A stretch of DNA of 28,974 nt, taken from positions 1 through 28,974 of IMG/VR virus record IMGVR_UViG_3300033143_002586; one strand, given 5' to 3'. This DNA comes from a virus. The notes beneath the pieces are model-generated. The model saw nothing but the letters and a program-made list of their open reading frames with translations. It was not told the origin of the DNA and ran no database searches. Shown piece by piece: positions 1-6,895 of the stretch (the first letter of the stretch is position 1; every line of letters starts with the position of its first letter). The position numbers and the translations under genes are program-made.

Positions 1-211
1 ATATCTCTCTTATTTTCTTTTGTCTTATAGCATCTTGATAATACTTACATATTCTCTTATCCTTATATGATGGCCAATTCGATTTTCCTAAACAAGATCC
101 TCCCCCACCACAACTATATGGATCTTCAATATATTTATTATTATATGTTTTAATTATATGACAATAATATTTCCCATTTTTTAGTTTACTATACGGACAT
201 TGGACATTCAT
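1..211 (-). CDS. Cys-rich small early protein, 3' end cut by window edge
   Basis: The open frame starts at ATG 211 and runs off the left edge after 70 codons. An AAGGTGG ribosome binding site lies 6 nt before the start. The protein begins MNVQCPYSK, has a Cys/Gly patch (SCGGGGSC) and ends at the edge in QKKIREI. That is the beginning of the KIKEILK tail shared by its neighbours, so the true stop should lie only a few codons outside the window. It belongs to the family of small Cys-containing phage proteins that fills 1-4214. Function is unknown; paired Cys residues suggest metal binding, which is inference. Confidence 0.75.
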   Translation of the reverse strand, partial: MNVQCPYSKLKNGKYYCHIIKTYNNKYIEDPYSCGGGGSCLGKSNWPSYKDKRICKYYQDAIRQKKIREI

Positions 212-222
212 GACAACCACCT

Positions 223-279
223 TCAGGACATAAAACGCTTTTTCATACTATTTGTTTTTAATTTTTTTATTGGTTTCAT
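223..279 (-). CDS. Possible 18-codon leader peptide
   Basis: ATG 279 overlaps the TGA of the upstream gene (ATGA) and opens an 18-codon frame (MKPIKKLKTNS...), strongly basic. Its stop lies just before the AAGGTGG site of the next gene at 211. It may only carry ribosomes across the junction. Too short to support a function. Confidence 0.35.
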   Translation of the reverse strand: MKPIKKLKTNSMKKRFMS

Positions 280-572
280 TTCATAATCTCTATTATCTTT
301 AATTCTTTTTCTGTAGGATATCCTATATGATCTAAATCAAATTCTTCTAGTAATACTTTTTTATTTTTTATTGTAATGAACCATATTGTATATGATAATA
401 TACAGGGAATCAAAAAAATAGTAATAAAAAAGAATTTTATTTTATTCTTAATACCGTTAGTACTGCCGAATTCATCATTATAAAGTTCTAGGTAGTTTTT
501 CTTGAGTTTCTTGCTACAATAAGCTTTTAATAAACATTTTAATAATAATGGTTTTTTAATCGTTCTAGTCAT
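276..572 (-). CDS. Small single-pass membrane protein
   Basis: This 98-residue protein has a basic N-terminus, one clear hydrophobic segment at about residues 47-67 (FFFITIFLIPCILSYTIWF) and an acidic C-terminus ending KIIEIMK, a variant of the KIKEILK tail. The start ATG 572 overlaps the stop of the upstream gene by 4 nt, and its own stop overlaps the next ATG. No family recognised; the membrane location is inferred from the segment. Confidence 0.7.
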   Translation of the reverse strand: MTRTIKKPLLLKCLLKAYCSKKLKKNYLELYNDEFGSTNGIKNKIKFFFITIFLIPCILSYTIWFITIKNKKVLLEEFDLDHIGYPTEKELKIIEIMK

Positions 573-796
573 TTTAATATCTCTTCAATTAACATTCTTT
601 TTTTGTCTATACAATCAAAAAGGAAAGACCATGTATTATCAAGGTGTTCGTCATATATATCTATACAGTCTACGTTTAATTTTTTTATTTGACCTTTCTT
701 CCCTAGGTATTGATCCATTAATATGTTCCAATTAAAATGCATTATTTCATGTGCATTTTTTTTAATATATACCCAATCTCCTACTTTATATTTCAT
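569..796 (-). CDS. Small SH3/KOW-like early protein
   Basis: This 75-residue protein opens MKYKVGDWVYIKKN and later has GKKGQIKKL. The pattern resembles small SH3/KOW-type beta-barrel domains, but the assignment is weak. It ends in MLIEEILK, encoded so that GAAGAG lies upstream of the overlapping ATG of the next gene. It overlaps both neighbours by 4 nt (ATGA). Function unknown. Confidence 0.75.
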   Translation of the reverse strand: MKYKVGDWVYIKKNAHEIMHFNWNILMDQYLGKKGQIKKLNVDCIDIYDEHLDNTWSFLFDCIDKKRMLIEEILK

Positions 797-1002
797 CTCA
801 TTATCTCTTTTATTTTATCTTGCTTTTCCAGTTTACAGGCTACTATATGTTTTTTAGTATTTTTTGAAATAAAGTGTTTACAACTTATACAAAATCCTCC
901 ACCAACATTAACTATTTGCGAACTTTTAAAATTATCGTTTATATCTCTTATTCTGAATCCATATGGGCAATCATCATCGGCCCCATGCATATAATATTTC
1001 AT
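793..1002 (-). CDS. Cys-rich small early protein (CPY...C..C..F type)
   Basis: This 69-residue protein has the spacing CPY, then VGGGFCISCKHF, then VAC. The same layout is seen in the products of 3115-3324 and 28056-28250, so these three form one subfamily. Four Cys in two pairs suggest a metal site (inference). It ends DKIKEIMR; start and stop overlap the neighbours by 4 nt. No function can be named. Confidence 0.8.
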   Translation of the reverse strand: MKYYMHGADDDCPYGFRIRDINDNFKSSQIVNVGGGFCISCKHFISKNTKKHIVACKLEKQDKIKEIMR

Positions 1003-1223
1003 TTTAATATCGCCTCTATTTTTTGTTCCCTTTCCAACTGATATAATACAGGATAGGTGGCCACGCTGGGGCCATCATGACAGCTACATAATTTGGGATT
1101 GAAATTACACATATGACATTCTGCAGAACATTTCCAATATCCATTATTACCTCTATACAATTTAATTTTCCCATATTTTAAGGTAATGGGTTTATTTATT
1201 ATATGTTTATATACATATTTCAT
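999..1223 (-). CDS. Cys-rich small early protein (LYRG type)
   Basis: This 74-residue protein has GKIKLYRGNNGYWKCSAEC followed by further Cys and His residues. The KLYRG motif also occurs in the product of the adjacent gene (1225-1440), suggesting a local duplication. The tail is QKIEAILK, encoded as ATA GAG GCG ATA TTA AAA TGA, so GAGG serves as ribosome binding site for the next ATG. No ribosome binding site is visible before its own start, one of the few junctions where the upstream gene lacks the tail. Confidence 0.75.
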   Translation of the reverse strand: MKYVYKHIINKPITLKYGKIKLYRGNNGYWKCSAECHMCNFNPKLCSCHDGPSVATYPVLYQLEREQKIEAILK

Positions 1224-1224
1224 T

Positions 1225-1440
1225 TTAATTATTTTTTATATGGACTAATATATCTCCACAAGAAGAATGATCAAAATTATGAACAATCTTATTTTTGGAT
1301 ATAAACCTATTAATATCAGACGATCTGAATTTTGATTTCTTAGTCTTTTTTAATATATGAGATACAATGGGACATTTCTTACATATATTATTACATATGA
1401 CTCGGCCCCTATATAATTTCATTTTTTCTATTTTATTCAT
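1225..1440 (-). CDS. Cys-rich small early protein (LYRG type), no KIKEILK tail
   Basis: This 71-residue protein begins MNKIEKMKLYRGRVICNNIC and continues with CP and a later Cys. It is similar to the next gene's LYRG motif. It ends LVHIKNN without the common tail, and its TAA stop sits two bases before the next ATG with no purine-rich site. The start overlaps the upstream stop (ATGA). Possibly the 3' end has been replaced relative to its neighbours. Function unknown. Confidence 0.75.
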   Translation of the reverse strand: MNKIEKMKLYRGRVICNNICKKCPIVSHILKKTKKSKFRSSDINRFISKNKIVHNFDHSSCGDILVHIKNN

Positions 1441-1655
1441 TTTAATATTTCCTTTATCTTGTTTAATTTTTCTTTTTTAAAATAATAACAATCTTTATAT
1501 GATTTGCTATTAATAAGATACTTTTTATTGTGGTATGCTGGTGTAAGAAAATCTGAACAGGTACCATCCTTTTTTGGTTTATAAATCCATTTGCAATTAT
1601 TATGACAGCCGCTCAATTTGTCATACCATTTACATTTTTTACTATTACATTTCAT
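1437..1655 (-). CDS. Cys-rich small early protein
   Basis: This 72-residue basic protein starts MKCNSKKCKWYDKLSGCHNNC with closely spaced Cys/His and has CSDF and CYYF further on. It ends in the full tail NKIKEILK; the codons ATA AAG GAA ATA TTA AAA TGA provide AAGGA before the overlapping next ATG. Zinc binding is plausible but not shown. Function unknown. Confidence 0.8.
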   Translation of the reverse strand: MKCNSKKCKWYDKLSGCHNNCKWIYKPKKDGTCSDFLTPAYHNKKYLINSKSYKDCYYFKKEKLNKIKEILK

Positions 1656-2062
1656 TTTAATTCTGAAATCCCATTTGGATATACTATAATAACTTTAATA
1701 TTATTTTTTATTCCATATCGTATTGTCGACCATGTTCCCGACCTTAATATTTCATTTGTACTATTTGGGGTAGCTAATAATATATCAGATGAATTTACAA
1801 TATCTTTATTTCTTTTCAAATATGGTTTTTCTTCTAAAATAGTTTTTGATTTACAGAACGCCCTATGTTTATCAAATATGGGCGGATGAATTATTATATT
1901 GTCTATTCCATTATTAGAACAAATATTATGAAAATCCTCATCGGATCCTATACAATCTCCGTGATGGAATTCTGATATATAATTATTTTCTATAAAATCT
2001 GTTATTGTCTTTTTTTGTTCAGGGGTCATTCCGTCTTTAGTTCCTGTAAATCCTATTTTCAT
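1652..2062 (-). CDS. SLOG-superfamily (YpsA/DprA-like) protein
   Basis: This 136-residue protein shows a SLOG-type Rossmann layout. There is an N-terminal strand and loop KIGFTGTKDGMT, then HGDCIGSDEDFHNIC, KDIVNSSDILLATP and the C-terminal RSGTWSTIRYG. In this superfamily such segments bind nucleotides or nucleotide-derived ligands; some members sense NAD/ADP-ribose derivatives in immunity, others are LOG-type hydrolases. Which ligand applies here cannot be read from sequence. It sits among Cys-rich early genes, overlaps both neighbours, and ends ISELK rather than KIKEILK. A role in nucleotide signalling or counter-defence is inference. Confidence 0.75.
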   Translation of the reverse strand: MKIGFTGTKDGMTPEQKKTITDFIENNYISEFHHGDCIGSDEDFHNICSNNGIDNIIIHPPIFDKHRAFCKSKTILEEKPYLKRNKDIVNSSDILLATPNSTNEILRSGTWSTIRYGIKNNIKVIIVYPNGISELK

Positions 2063-2244
2063 TTTAGTATCTCCTTAATTTTTTCTTTCTTTGCAAATTT
2101 TTTATATACTGGACATTCTAGTTTATTATCTACTCCATCAAAAGATAAAACACATAATGTTCCAGAATAAGTATTGATTCTATGTAATTTACAAACCTTA
2201 AATGGGCGTAAAGGATTAGTTTTACAATATTCACATTGACTCAT
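2059..2244 (-). CDS. Cys-rich small early protein
   Basis: This 61-residue protein starts MSQCEYCKTNPLRPFKVCKLH, a CxxC plus CxxxH arrangement suggestive of a small zinc knuckle, and has two later Cys. It ends EKIKEILK, with codons giving AAGGAG, the strongest ribosome binding site in the series, before the overlapping next ATG. Function unknown. Confidence 0.8.
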   Translation of the reverse strand: MSQCEYCKTNPLRPFKVCKLHRINTYSGTLCVLSFDGVDNKLECPVYKKFAKKEKIKEILK

Positions 2245-2435
2245 TTCAGTATTGCCTTAATTTTATTATATCTTTTCAAATATTTATTGGCCCATTTCCG
2301 AGCTATTCTGAGCATACAATTATATGGTTTATGATCCACCCTAATTTGTGATGGCATCGGGCAATAGTCACATGACGATACACCGCATTTTCCATTGTTA
2401 ATTATTCTATTAGCTAATCCATATTTACTAATCAT
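2241..2435 (-). CDS. Cys-rich small early protein (C..C..CP type)
   Basis: The start chosen is ATG 2435 (MISKYGLANRIINNGKCG), which overlaps the TGA of the upstream gene as ATGA. An ORF start at 2486 would overlap the upstream gene by 55 nt and has no such junction. The 64-residue product has KCGVSSCDYCPMPS and a later Cys, then a basic helix and the tail NKIKAILK. The GKC...C..CP pattern recurs in 3611-3823, 4017-4214 and 4307-4510. Function unknown. Confidence 0.8.
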   Translation of the reverse strand: MISKYGLANRIINNGKCGVSSCDYCPMPSQIRVDHKPYNCMLRIARKWANKYLKRYNKIKAILK

Positions 2436-2641
2436 CTTAATATCTCTTTTATTAAATTCTTTTTCTCCAACATATGATGAATACATTTATTATACGGGCA
2501 GATAATTATACAATTGCCGTCCCCTATAACAGACTTTTGTTTTATTTTACATTTATGGAAAAGTACTGTTGATCTTATACAATACGGACAATTCTCATTA
2601 AGAGTTTTGTCAAATAATAAAGGTATGTTAAACCTATTCAT
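2432..2641 (-). CDS. Cys-rich small early protein
   Basis: A 69-residue protein with ENCPYCIRSTVLFHKCKI and a second part IICPYNKCIHH, that is, two Cys pairs with histidines nearby. It ends NLIKEILR. The end codons place AAGAG before the overlapping ATG 2435, which fixes the start of the next gene. Metal binding is likely by pattern; function unknown. Confidence 0.8.
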   Translation of the reverse strand: MNRFNIPLLFDKTLNENCPYCIRSTVLFHKCKIKQKSVIGDGNCIIICPYNKCIHHMLEKKNLIKEILR

Positions 2642-2847
2642 CTTAGTATTTCCTTCAATACTCGTCTTTTATGATATTCTTTATCTAAAATATCAGACCT
2701 TAATTCACAATGTCCGAGCATATATCCTGTCCACGGACAATCGATACAAGATACTGCAGAATCCACACCAATTTTTCTGGGACAATACCATATATGCCCC
2801 GAGGAATCAGTATTAAATATATGTCCCTTCCATTCAAATTTTTTCAT
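2638..2847 (-). CDS. Cys-rich small early protein
   Basis: A 69-residue protein with YCPRKIGVDSAVSCIDCPWTGYMLGHC, resembling the CP...IGS..C..C subfamily. It ends RRVLKEILR, with AAGGA in the last codons. Its start overlaps the 3' end of the receiver-like gene by 14 nt; AGGA lies 10 nt before the ATG. Function unknown. Confidence 0.78.
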   Translation of the reverse strand: MKKFEWKGHIFNTDSSGHIWYCPRKIGVDSAVSCIDCPWTGYMLGHCELRSDILDKEYHKRRVLKEILR

Positions 2848-3118
2848 ATAAATTAATCCTAACTCTTTCCATATTTTTCCTTCCTACTGGATTAGCAGTT
2901 ACAAATTCTATCCTACCAGGAAGATGGTTTTGGTTTTGTTCCAACCAACACATTATACCATATCCTGTTTTTCTGGGATCTTCATCACATAAATCATGAT
3001 CTAATAATAATAAATCCCAGTATTCATTTTTAAGACATTCAATTCCTTGCTCAAATGTACTGGCGATTTTATCAGCATGGATATTTTCTCTAAAATCATC
3101 TATCAATAATATTTTCAT
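2834..3118 (-). CDS. Receiver-like (cREC-type) protein
   Basis: This 94-residue protein opens MKILLIDDFRENIHADKI (acidic pair at residues 7-8). It has DLLLLDHDLCDEDP around 35-48, TGYGIMCWLEQ and finally RIEFVTANPVGRKNMERV. The LDHDL and H/TANPVGRxNM segments are typical of the stand-alone receiver-like family often called cyclic-phosphate processing receiver domain (cREC), proposed to act with RNA-repair or tRNA-related systems. It lacks a partner kinase. Given the tRNA-rich genome a link to tRNA ends or repair is attractive, but that is inference. It overlaps the upstream stop by 4 nt. Confidence 0.75.
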   Translation of the reverse strand: MKILLIDDFRENIHADKIASTFEQGIECLKNEYWDLLLLDHDLCDEDPRKTGYGIMCWLEQNQNHLPGRIEFVTANPVGRKNMERVRINLYEKI

Positions 3119-3324
3119 TTCATTATTTCCTTAATTTTATTTCTTTTCTTTTCTAGTATTTCCTGATTACATATAACAGTAGACATAGAATCTCTAATCA
3201 AAAATTCTTTACATTGTTCACAAAATGCACTACCAATTTTTGGTAAAACATCATCAAATGATGATTTTTTATAATAAGGGCACGCACCGCTTAGAACTCC
3301 TCTATAGTTGGTTGTAACTATCAT
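3115..3324 (-). CDS. Cys-rich small early protein (CPY...C..C..F type)
   Basis: A 69-residue protein with GACPYYKKS, then KIGSAFCEQCKEF and VIC, the same spacing as the products of 793-1002 and 28056-28250. It ends NKIKEIMK; AAGGAAAT in the end codons precedes the overlapping ATG of the receiver-like gene. Function unknown. Confidence 0.8.
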   Translation of the reverse strand: MIVTTNYRGVLSGACPYYKKSSFDDVLPKIGSAFCEQCKEFLIRDSMSTVICNQEILEKKRNKIKEIMK

Positions 3325-3338
3325 TTTAATATTTCCTT
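3321..3338 (-). promoter_or_regulatory. Embedded RBS and ATGA junction (type example of a repeated element)
   Basis: The minus strand reads AAGGAAATATTAAAATGA. In the upstream frame it encodes K-E-I-L-K-stop. At DNA level it gives AAGGA, about 9 nt, then an ATG that shares bases with the TGA. Close copies end the genes at 28758, 28483, 28056, 18664, 3115, 2638, 2432, 2241, 2059, 1437, 999, 793, 569 and 276, with weaker purine tracts at 28247, 3820, 3611 and 4017. It acts as a translational coupling signal by position. Confidence 0.8.
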
Positions 3339-3614
3339 AATTTTTTCTTCTTTTTCTTTTTTTACTAAATACAAATACAATACTGCACAAGCTGATTCCC
3401 CGTTTATATTTTTAATTTCATGTTTTATTCTTTTTTCAAGCTTACTTATTTCTTTTCCTGCCAAGCCTGACCCATCCGTTAATTCTTCAATATCAATATT
3501 TCTTATTTTTGAAATATATTGTATTAATGGACAATCAGGGCTACAACATGCCATTGTAGTCCTATTACAGGGACTCAGTCTACGTCCTTTAATTTGCATA
3601 TCACTTAGTTTCAT
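3321..3614 (-). CDS. Cys-containing small early protein, helical C-terminal half
   Basis: This 97-residue protein has an N-terminal Cys cluster (SPCNRTTMACCSPDCPL) and a long charged, probably helical C-terminal half ending EEKIKEILK. Longer than most of its neighbours. Start and stop overlap adjacent genes by 4 nt. The AAGGA of its last codons precedes the next ATG. No known family. Confidence 0.8.
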   Translation of the reverse strand: MKLSDMQIKGRRLSPCNRTTMACCSPDCPLIQYISKIRNIDIEELTDGSGLAGKEISKLEKRIKHEIKNINGESACAVLYLYLVKKEKEEKIKEILK

Positions 3615-3823
3615 TTTAATATTTCTTTAATCTTATATTGTTTTAAAAGTTCTTTGGCTGTTTTATTGGCCAAGTCATAAGTGCATCCACAAGCATGATC
3701 AGAACTATGAACTATTAAGTCAATAGGGCATTCATTACAATCCCCTATATGATCAGGGCACTTTCCACCATTTTTAATCATAATCTTTAGCTTTCTAATA
3801 TCTCTTTTATCAATAGATTTCAT
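3611..3823 (-). CDS. Cys-rich small early protein (C..C..CP type)
   Basis: A 70-residue protein with NGGKCPDHIGDCNECPIDL, then HACGC, a helical stretch and the tail YKIKEILK. It has the same plan as 2241-2435, 4017-4214 and 4307-4510: helix, GG/R-K-C, C..CP, Cys, helix. The pattern is common among uncharacterised small phage proteins. Overlaps both neighbours by 4 nt. Confidence 0.8.
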   Translation of the reverse strand: MKSIDKRDIRKLKIMIKNGGKCPDHIGDCNECPIDLIVHSSDHACGCTYDLANKTAKELLKQYKIKEILK

Positions 3824-4020
3824 TTTAATATCTCTAGGATTTTATATCTTTTATATTCTTTTAATATATGTATATTAATCTTTTCATCCACTAATGAATT
3901 AATGGGACAATTCTTTTCTATTGGACATATACTACAATCTGACCCATGACAATAATACCTTTTTTTGTCCATATTATTCATATTATATTGTGCTCCATAA
4001 AAAAATTCTTTCTTATTCAT
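3820..4020 (-). CDS. Cys-rich small early protein
   Basis: A 66-residue protein with YYCHGSDCSICPIEKNCPINS, four Cys within 14 residues, then a charged helix and YKILEILK. The end codons give only TAGAG before the next ATG, a weaker site than its neighbours. Function unknown. Confidence 0.8.
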   Translation of the reverse strand: MNKKEFFYGAQYNMNNMDKKRYYCHGSDCSICPIEKNCPINSLVDEKINIHILKEYKRYKILEILK

Positions 4021-4214
4021 TTGAGTATCTCTTGGATTTTATTTTGTTTTAATATCTTTCTAAATTTATTAATTGAGCATATATGCAACGGAGTAATATT
4101 ATTTTTATGATATCTCATGATGCATCCCGTACAATCGCCATATCCAGGGCATCTTCTATCAGTCAGAATTTTATTAATAAGATCGATTTGTTCTTTGGAT
4201 AGTGTTTTGCCCAA
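4017..4214 (-). CDS. Cys-rich small early protein, TTG start, first gene after an early promoter
   Basis: A 65-residue protein (MGKTLSKEQIDLINKILTD...) with RRCPGYGDCTGCIM and a later Cys; it ends NKIQEILK. No ATG is in frame near the 5' end, and TTG 4214 is preceded by a good GAAGGAAT site. The promoter at 4243-4271 lies 28 nt upstream, so this is the first gene of the left early operon. The leader resembles that of the gene at 20137 (promoter, then ATTGAAGGAAT). Confidence 0.75.
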   Translation of the reverse strand: MGKTLSKEQIDLINKILTDRRCPGYGDCTGCIMRYHKNNITPLHICSINKFRKILKQNKIQEILK

Positions 4215-4242
4215 TTATAGATTCCTTCAATTTCGATAAGAT

Positions 4243-4271
4243 ATTATATCATGCAAACCGATCCAGATCAA
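4243..4271 (-). promoter_or_regulatory. Early sigma70-type promoter
   Basis: Minus strand: TTGATC at 4271-4266, a 17-bp spacer ending in CATGA, TATAAT at 4248-4243, with TG one base before the -10 (extended -10). The same arrangement occurs at 19407-19435, 20158-20186 and 26826-26854, so this is a reused phage promoter. It drives the gene run 4214 to 1. Confidence 0.88.
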
Positions 4272-4306
4272 GTTTCCCATCCTATTTGGGCATAACTGAA
4301 TATGGG

Positions 4307-4510
4307 CTATTTTAGTATTTGGGCTATTTTTTCTTGTTTGATTTTTTCAAGTTCTTCTATTGAATTATTGTATATATCAGTCCATAGTATTTTGTCTATA
4401 TCACAAAAATTATCGAATGGACATTGGTAACAGTTTAGGTAGTTTATATCTATACAATGGCCACCATGTTTAATTATATCCTTTAATATATACTCATTGG
4501 AATGTTCCAT
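4307..4510 (-). CDS. Cys-rich small protein behind gp17
   Basis: A 67-residue protein with HGGHCIDINYLNCYQCPFDNFCDI and a charged helix ending KIAQILK. ATG 4510 follows the gp17 stop directly (no gap) and no ribosome binding site is obvious, so translation may depend on gp17. It ends in TAG, followed by the promoter at 4243-4271, not an overlapping gene. It has the same family plan as 3611-3823. Function unknown. Confidence 0.72.
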   Translation of the reverse strand: MEHSNEYILKDIIKHGGHCIDINYLNCYQCPFDNFCDIDKILWTDIYNNSIEELEKIKQEKIAQILK

Positions 4511-6205
4511 CTACACAACTGTAAATCCATTATTCGCTTCATCAAAATTGGAACTCTCTTCTCCGCCATCCTGGTGGTATACAGGCAACATTTGCTCTGA
4601 AGATATTTGTTCCATTTTCTTTTTATACATCCTTGAAACAAAATCAGTATCACACCATTCTTTATAATATGGAAGAGATGAGAAATAAGAGAACAATACT
4701 AGTCCCATTATAATGTCATCAGTAAATCCATCTGCCGCCTCATATGAATTTTTTCTTCTGGTAAAATTTGATAGTTCAACCACGGTATCATAATCATTTA
4801 TCTTTAGTCCATGATTTTCTATAAGTTCTTTTGCATATCTAACACCAGCTTTTTTTGTTGATTTGGTTGTTCTAATTCCTATTTCCTTGGTATCTACATA
4901 TAATTCTGGATATTCAATATCATTAAATAATGCATTACATACTACAAGACCAATAGAATTATTTTCTATTATTGTCAAGGCATTATTATACATTTGGCCA
5001 ATCTTTTCTATTGTATAAGGAAACATTGTTAATTCTATCTTATTGTTTCTATATACAGCCACCTGCTCAATAAACCCAGTATTATCGACTGATAATACGT
5101 TTATAGTGGAAAAGTCCTTCCCTACACCTTCTGATGTGTCCACAGATAGTATATATTTCATATCTGGTTCTGGTTCTTTATAAATCTTAAATGTTCCTTC
5201 ATACATTTCTTTTTTAGGGGGCTCGTATGTGATAGAACTCATGGCGGCTGATGATAATAACATACTACCACTTGAAATAAAACTACAGCAATATTCCTGA
5301 TTAAATTTATCAATATCACCCATATTTTGTATTTCTTGTTCTTTCCACTTTTCATCTCGGCCAGGTATTTCATCCCAACCTATTGTAAATGGATGATAGC
5401 CGTTATTTTTATTCTGGGCATCTCTCCATAATTTATAAAAATGGTTCATGCCTTTGGGGGTTGATACCAATACTATTTTGGCATTATCCGCTCTTGATAT
5501 TGTAGGATACATGGCGGTATAGAATTCTTCAAATAATGATGTTTGTATAATAGCTGCCTCATCAATCATTAATAAACCATTAATAGTAAAACCACGGAGA
5601 CCAGATTCAGATGTAGCGGAAGATATTGTTCCACTACCAGTATCAATACCAATGGATGATTTGTTGAACTCGTAAACTCCACCTTTAAGAAAATGTGGTA
5701 GTCCTCTATATGCCATCATAAGTCTTGAGAATATTTCACGGGCAGTAACGCCTTTATTCGCTAGAATAGCAGATAGTTTATCTTTATAAAAACACATATA
5801 CCAGACAAGGAATAATGCCAATGTTTGGGATTTCCCTGATTGTCTAGGAAGTAATAGTATATTATATTTTTGTGCTTGGAGTTGGCGCACTAGTTTTTCT
5901 TGCCATTGATATAGAGTTATGATTGATCGCCCTTCATTGGGATCATTTATATAACAATAGTTATTCATAAAATAGACTGGATCTTTTTTACATTTGGCTA
6001 TTTCTATTATATGTTCTTTTGTTAATCCTATTTTAGTTTCTGCTTTTCTTAAATGAGGGTCTTTACGGAATTCTAACGGTTCGCCATGTATATCTGTTGT
6101 TATATCATATATACCAGTTTTTAATAAACCTTTTTTGTTTATTCCTAGATCGCCGGAGAGATTTTGTCGTATTTCTTTTTCTAATAATTGTTCTTGTTCG
6201 TCCAT
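4511..6205 (-). CDS. 17: Terminase large subunit (T4 gp17-like)
   Basis: This 564-residue packaging motor has an N-terminal ATPase: a Walker A-type loop LPRQSGKS at 119-126, a Walker B strand LLMIDEAA at 211-218 (D215, E216) and the coupling motif STP at 248-250. A C-terminal RNase H-like nuclease follows with D356 in ILSVDTSEG and D496/D497 in GFTDDIIMG. The length is close to T4 gp17 (610). It cuts concatemeric DNA and pumps it into the prohead through the portal. A late promoter lies at 6226-6233. Unlike T4, gp16 is not adjacent but 5.6 kb upstream, separated by the CTS-tagged cargo genes. Confidence 0.95.
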   Translation of the reverse strand: MDEQEQLLEKEIRQNLSGDLGINKKGLLKTGIYDITTDIHGEPLEFRKDPHLRKAETKIGLTKEHIIEIAKCKKDPVYFMNNYCYINDPNEGRSIITLYQWQEKLVRQLQAQKYNILLLPRQSGKSQTLALFLVWYMCFYKDKLSAILANKGVTAREIFSRLMMAYRGLPHFLKGGVYEFNKSSIGIDTGSGTISSATSESGLRGFTINGLLMIDEAAIIQTSLFEEFYTAMYPTISRADNAKIVLVSTPKGMNHFYKLWRDAQNKNNGYHPFTIGWDEIPGRDEKWKEQEIQNMGDIDKFNQEYCCSFISSGSMLLSSAAMSSITYEPPKKEMYEGTFKIYKEPEPDMKYILSVDTSEGVGKDFSTINVLSVDNTGFIEQVAVYRNNKIELTMFPYTIEKIGQMYNNALTIIENNSIGLVVCNALFNDIEYPELYVDTKEIGIRTTKSTKKAGVRYAKELIENHGLKINDYDTVVELSNFTRRKNSYEAADGFTDDIIMGLVLFSYFSSLPYYKEWCDTDFVSRMYKKKMEQISSEQMLPVYHQDGGEESSNFDEANNGFTVV

Positions 6206-6225
6206 TATATATTTCCTTCAATTAA

Positions 6226-6233
6226 TATTTATA
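6226..6233 (-). promoter_or_regulatory. T4-type late promoter
   Basis: TATAAATA on the minus strand, 21 nt before the gp17 start. It matches the T4 late consensus read by the phage sigma factor (gp55 type). The position directly before a late gene supports it. Confidence 0.75.
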
Positions 6234-6235
6234 TA

Positions 6236-6703
6236 TTATCTTACATACTTACCAGTATAGTCTACTAATTGATTTCCGCCATAATTCATATTTTCTGATT
6301 TTATTACCATTCCATGTATACCATTATCAAGGAAAAACTTTTCTAATTTATTATTTACTTTTTTTCTTATAGTTTCTAAGTTTTTAAAATCTTGATCATC
6401 TTCTAGATCAAATACTACAACTTTCATATTTCTTAATACACCATGAGTATCTATCTTACCATGTACTTTAGGATCGTAGTATTCTATTTTTGATGATTCA
6501 GGGTTTAATGTATATTCTTCTGCGTCTTCTTGTTTAAGAGTATAGTATCTACCCTTACCATAATTGGCTTTACCTTTATATGTTTTATGAGCCTTCTCTG
6601 TTCTAAAAACATTATTGATGCCTAGATTTTTGGTATAGGTGAAGGATAGTCCAAAGTCCTTTAATGAAAATTGTTCATTAAGGAATGATTTAAAGTGTTT
6701 CAT
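6236..6703 (-). CDS. CTS-tagged ADP-ribosyltransferase-like protein, probably packaged
   Basis: This 155-residue protein begins MKHFKSFLNE, which fits the capsid-targeting peptide with a predicted prohead-protease site L-x-E at residues 8-10. The body has NYGKGRYYTLKQEDAEEY, then GVLRNMKVVVFDL, FFLDNGIHGMVI and GGNQLVDYT. This order (aromatic GRYYT strand, A..Y helix, long helix, DGI-like turn, final strand) resembles small ADP-ribosyltransferase-like domains found in phage head proteins. The catalytic Glu cannot be assigned with certainty. T4 likewise packages an ART (Alt). The function as an injected effector is inference. Confidence 0.65.
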   Translation of the reverse strand: MKHFKSFLNEQFSLKDFGLSFTYTKNLGINNVFRTEKAHKTYKGKANYGKGRYYTLKQEDAEEYTLNPESSKIEYYDPKVHGKIDTHGVLRNMKVVVFDLEDDQDFKNLETIRKKVNNKLEKFFLDNGIHGMVIKSENMNYGGNQLVDYTGKYVR

Positions 6704-6709
6704 AACACC

Positions 6710-6889
6710 TTAATCAGATTCTTTATCGCCTTCCCACTCTTTATCTATTTCGTCAAAAAATTCTTTTTTCTTGTCGCCTTCTAATTCGGCCGGTGATTTT
6801 ACACCAAACTTCTTTAGTTTTTCTTCAAAGAATTTTTTATAGGCTTCTTTATCGCCTGATTTTTCATTTACATATTCTGAAAATTTCAT
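6710..6889 (-). CDS. CTS-tagged small protein with KFGVKSPAEL module
   Basis: A 59-residue protein: MKFSEYVNE (site V-N-E), then a charged helical module KKFFEEKLKKFGVKSPAEL ending in DKKKEFFDEIDKEW. The same module occurs in the product of 9005-9172. Such modules recur in small T4-type phage proteins; function is unknown. An AGGATAAAATA site precedes the ATG. Acidic and basic residues alternate and there are no Cys. Confidence 0.75.
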   Translation of the reverse strand: MKFSEYVNEKSGDKEAYKKFFEEKLKKFGVKSPAELEGDKKKEFFDEIDKEWEGDKESD

Positions 6890-6895
6890 ATTATT

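Noticed and set aside
737-994. Plus-strand ORFs throughout the window (for example 737-994, 1602-1889, 14336-14929)
   Set aside because: They lie opposite well-supported minus-strand genes, lack ribosome binding sites and have compositions expected of antisense AT-rich sequence.
4275-4330. Possible terminator with GGGCTATTTT direct repeats behind 4307-4510
   Set aside because: The repeats are direct, not inverted; no clear stem followed by a T-run on the minus strand.
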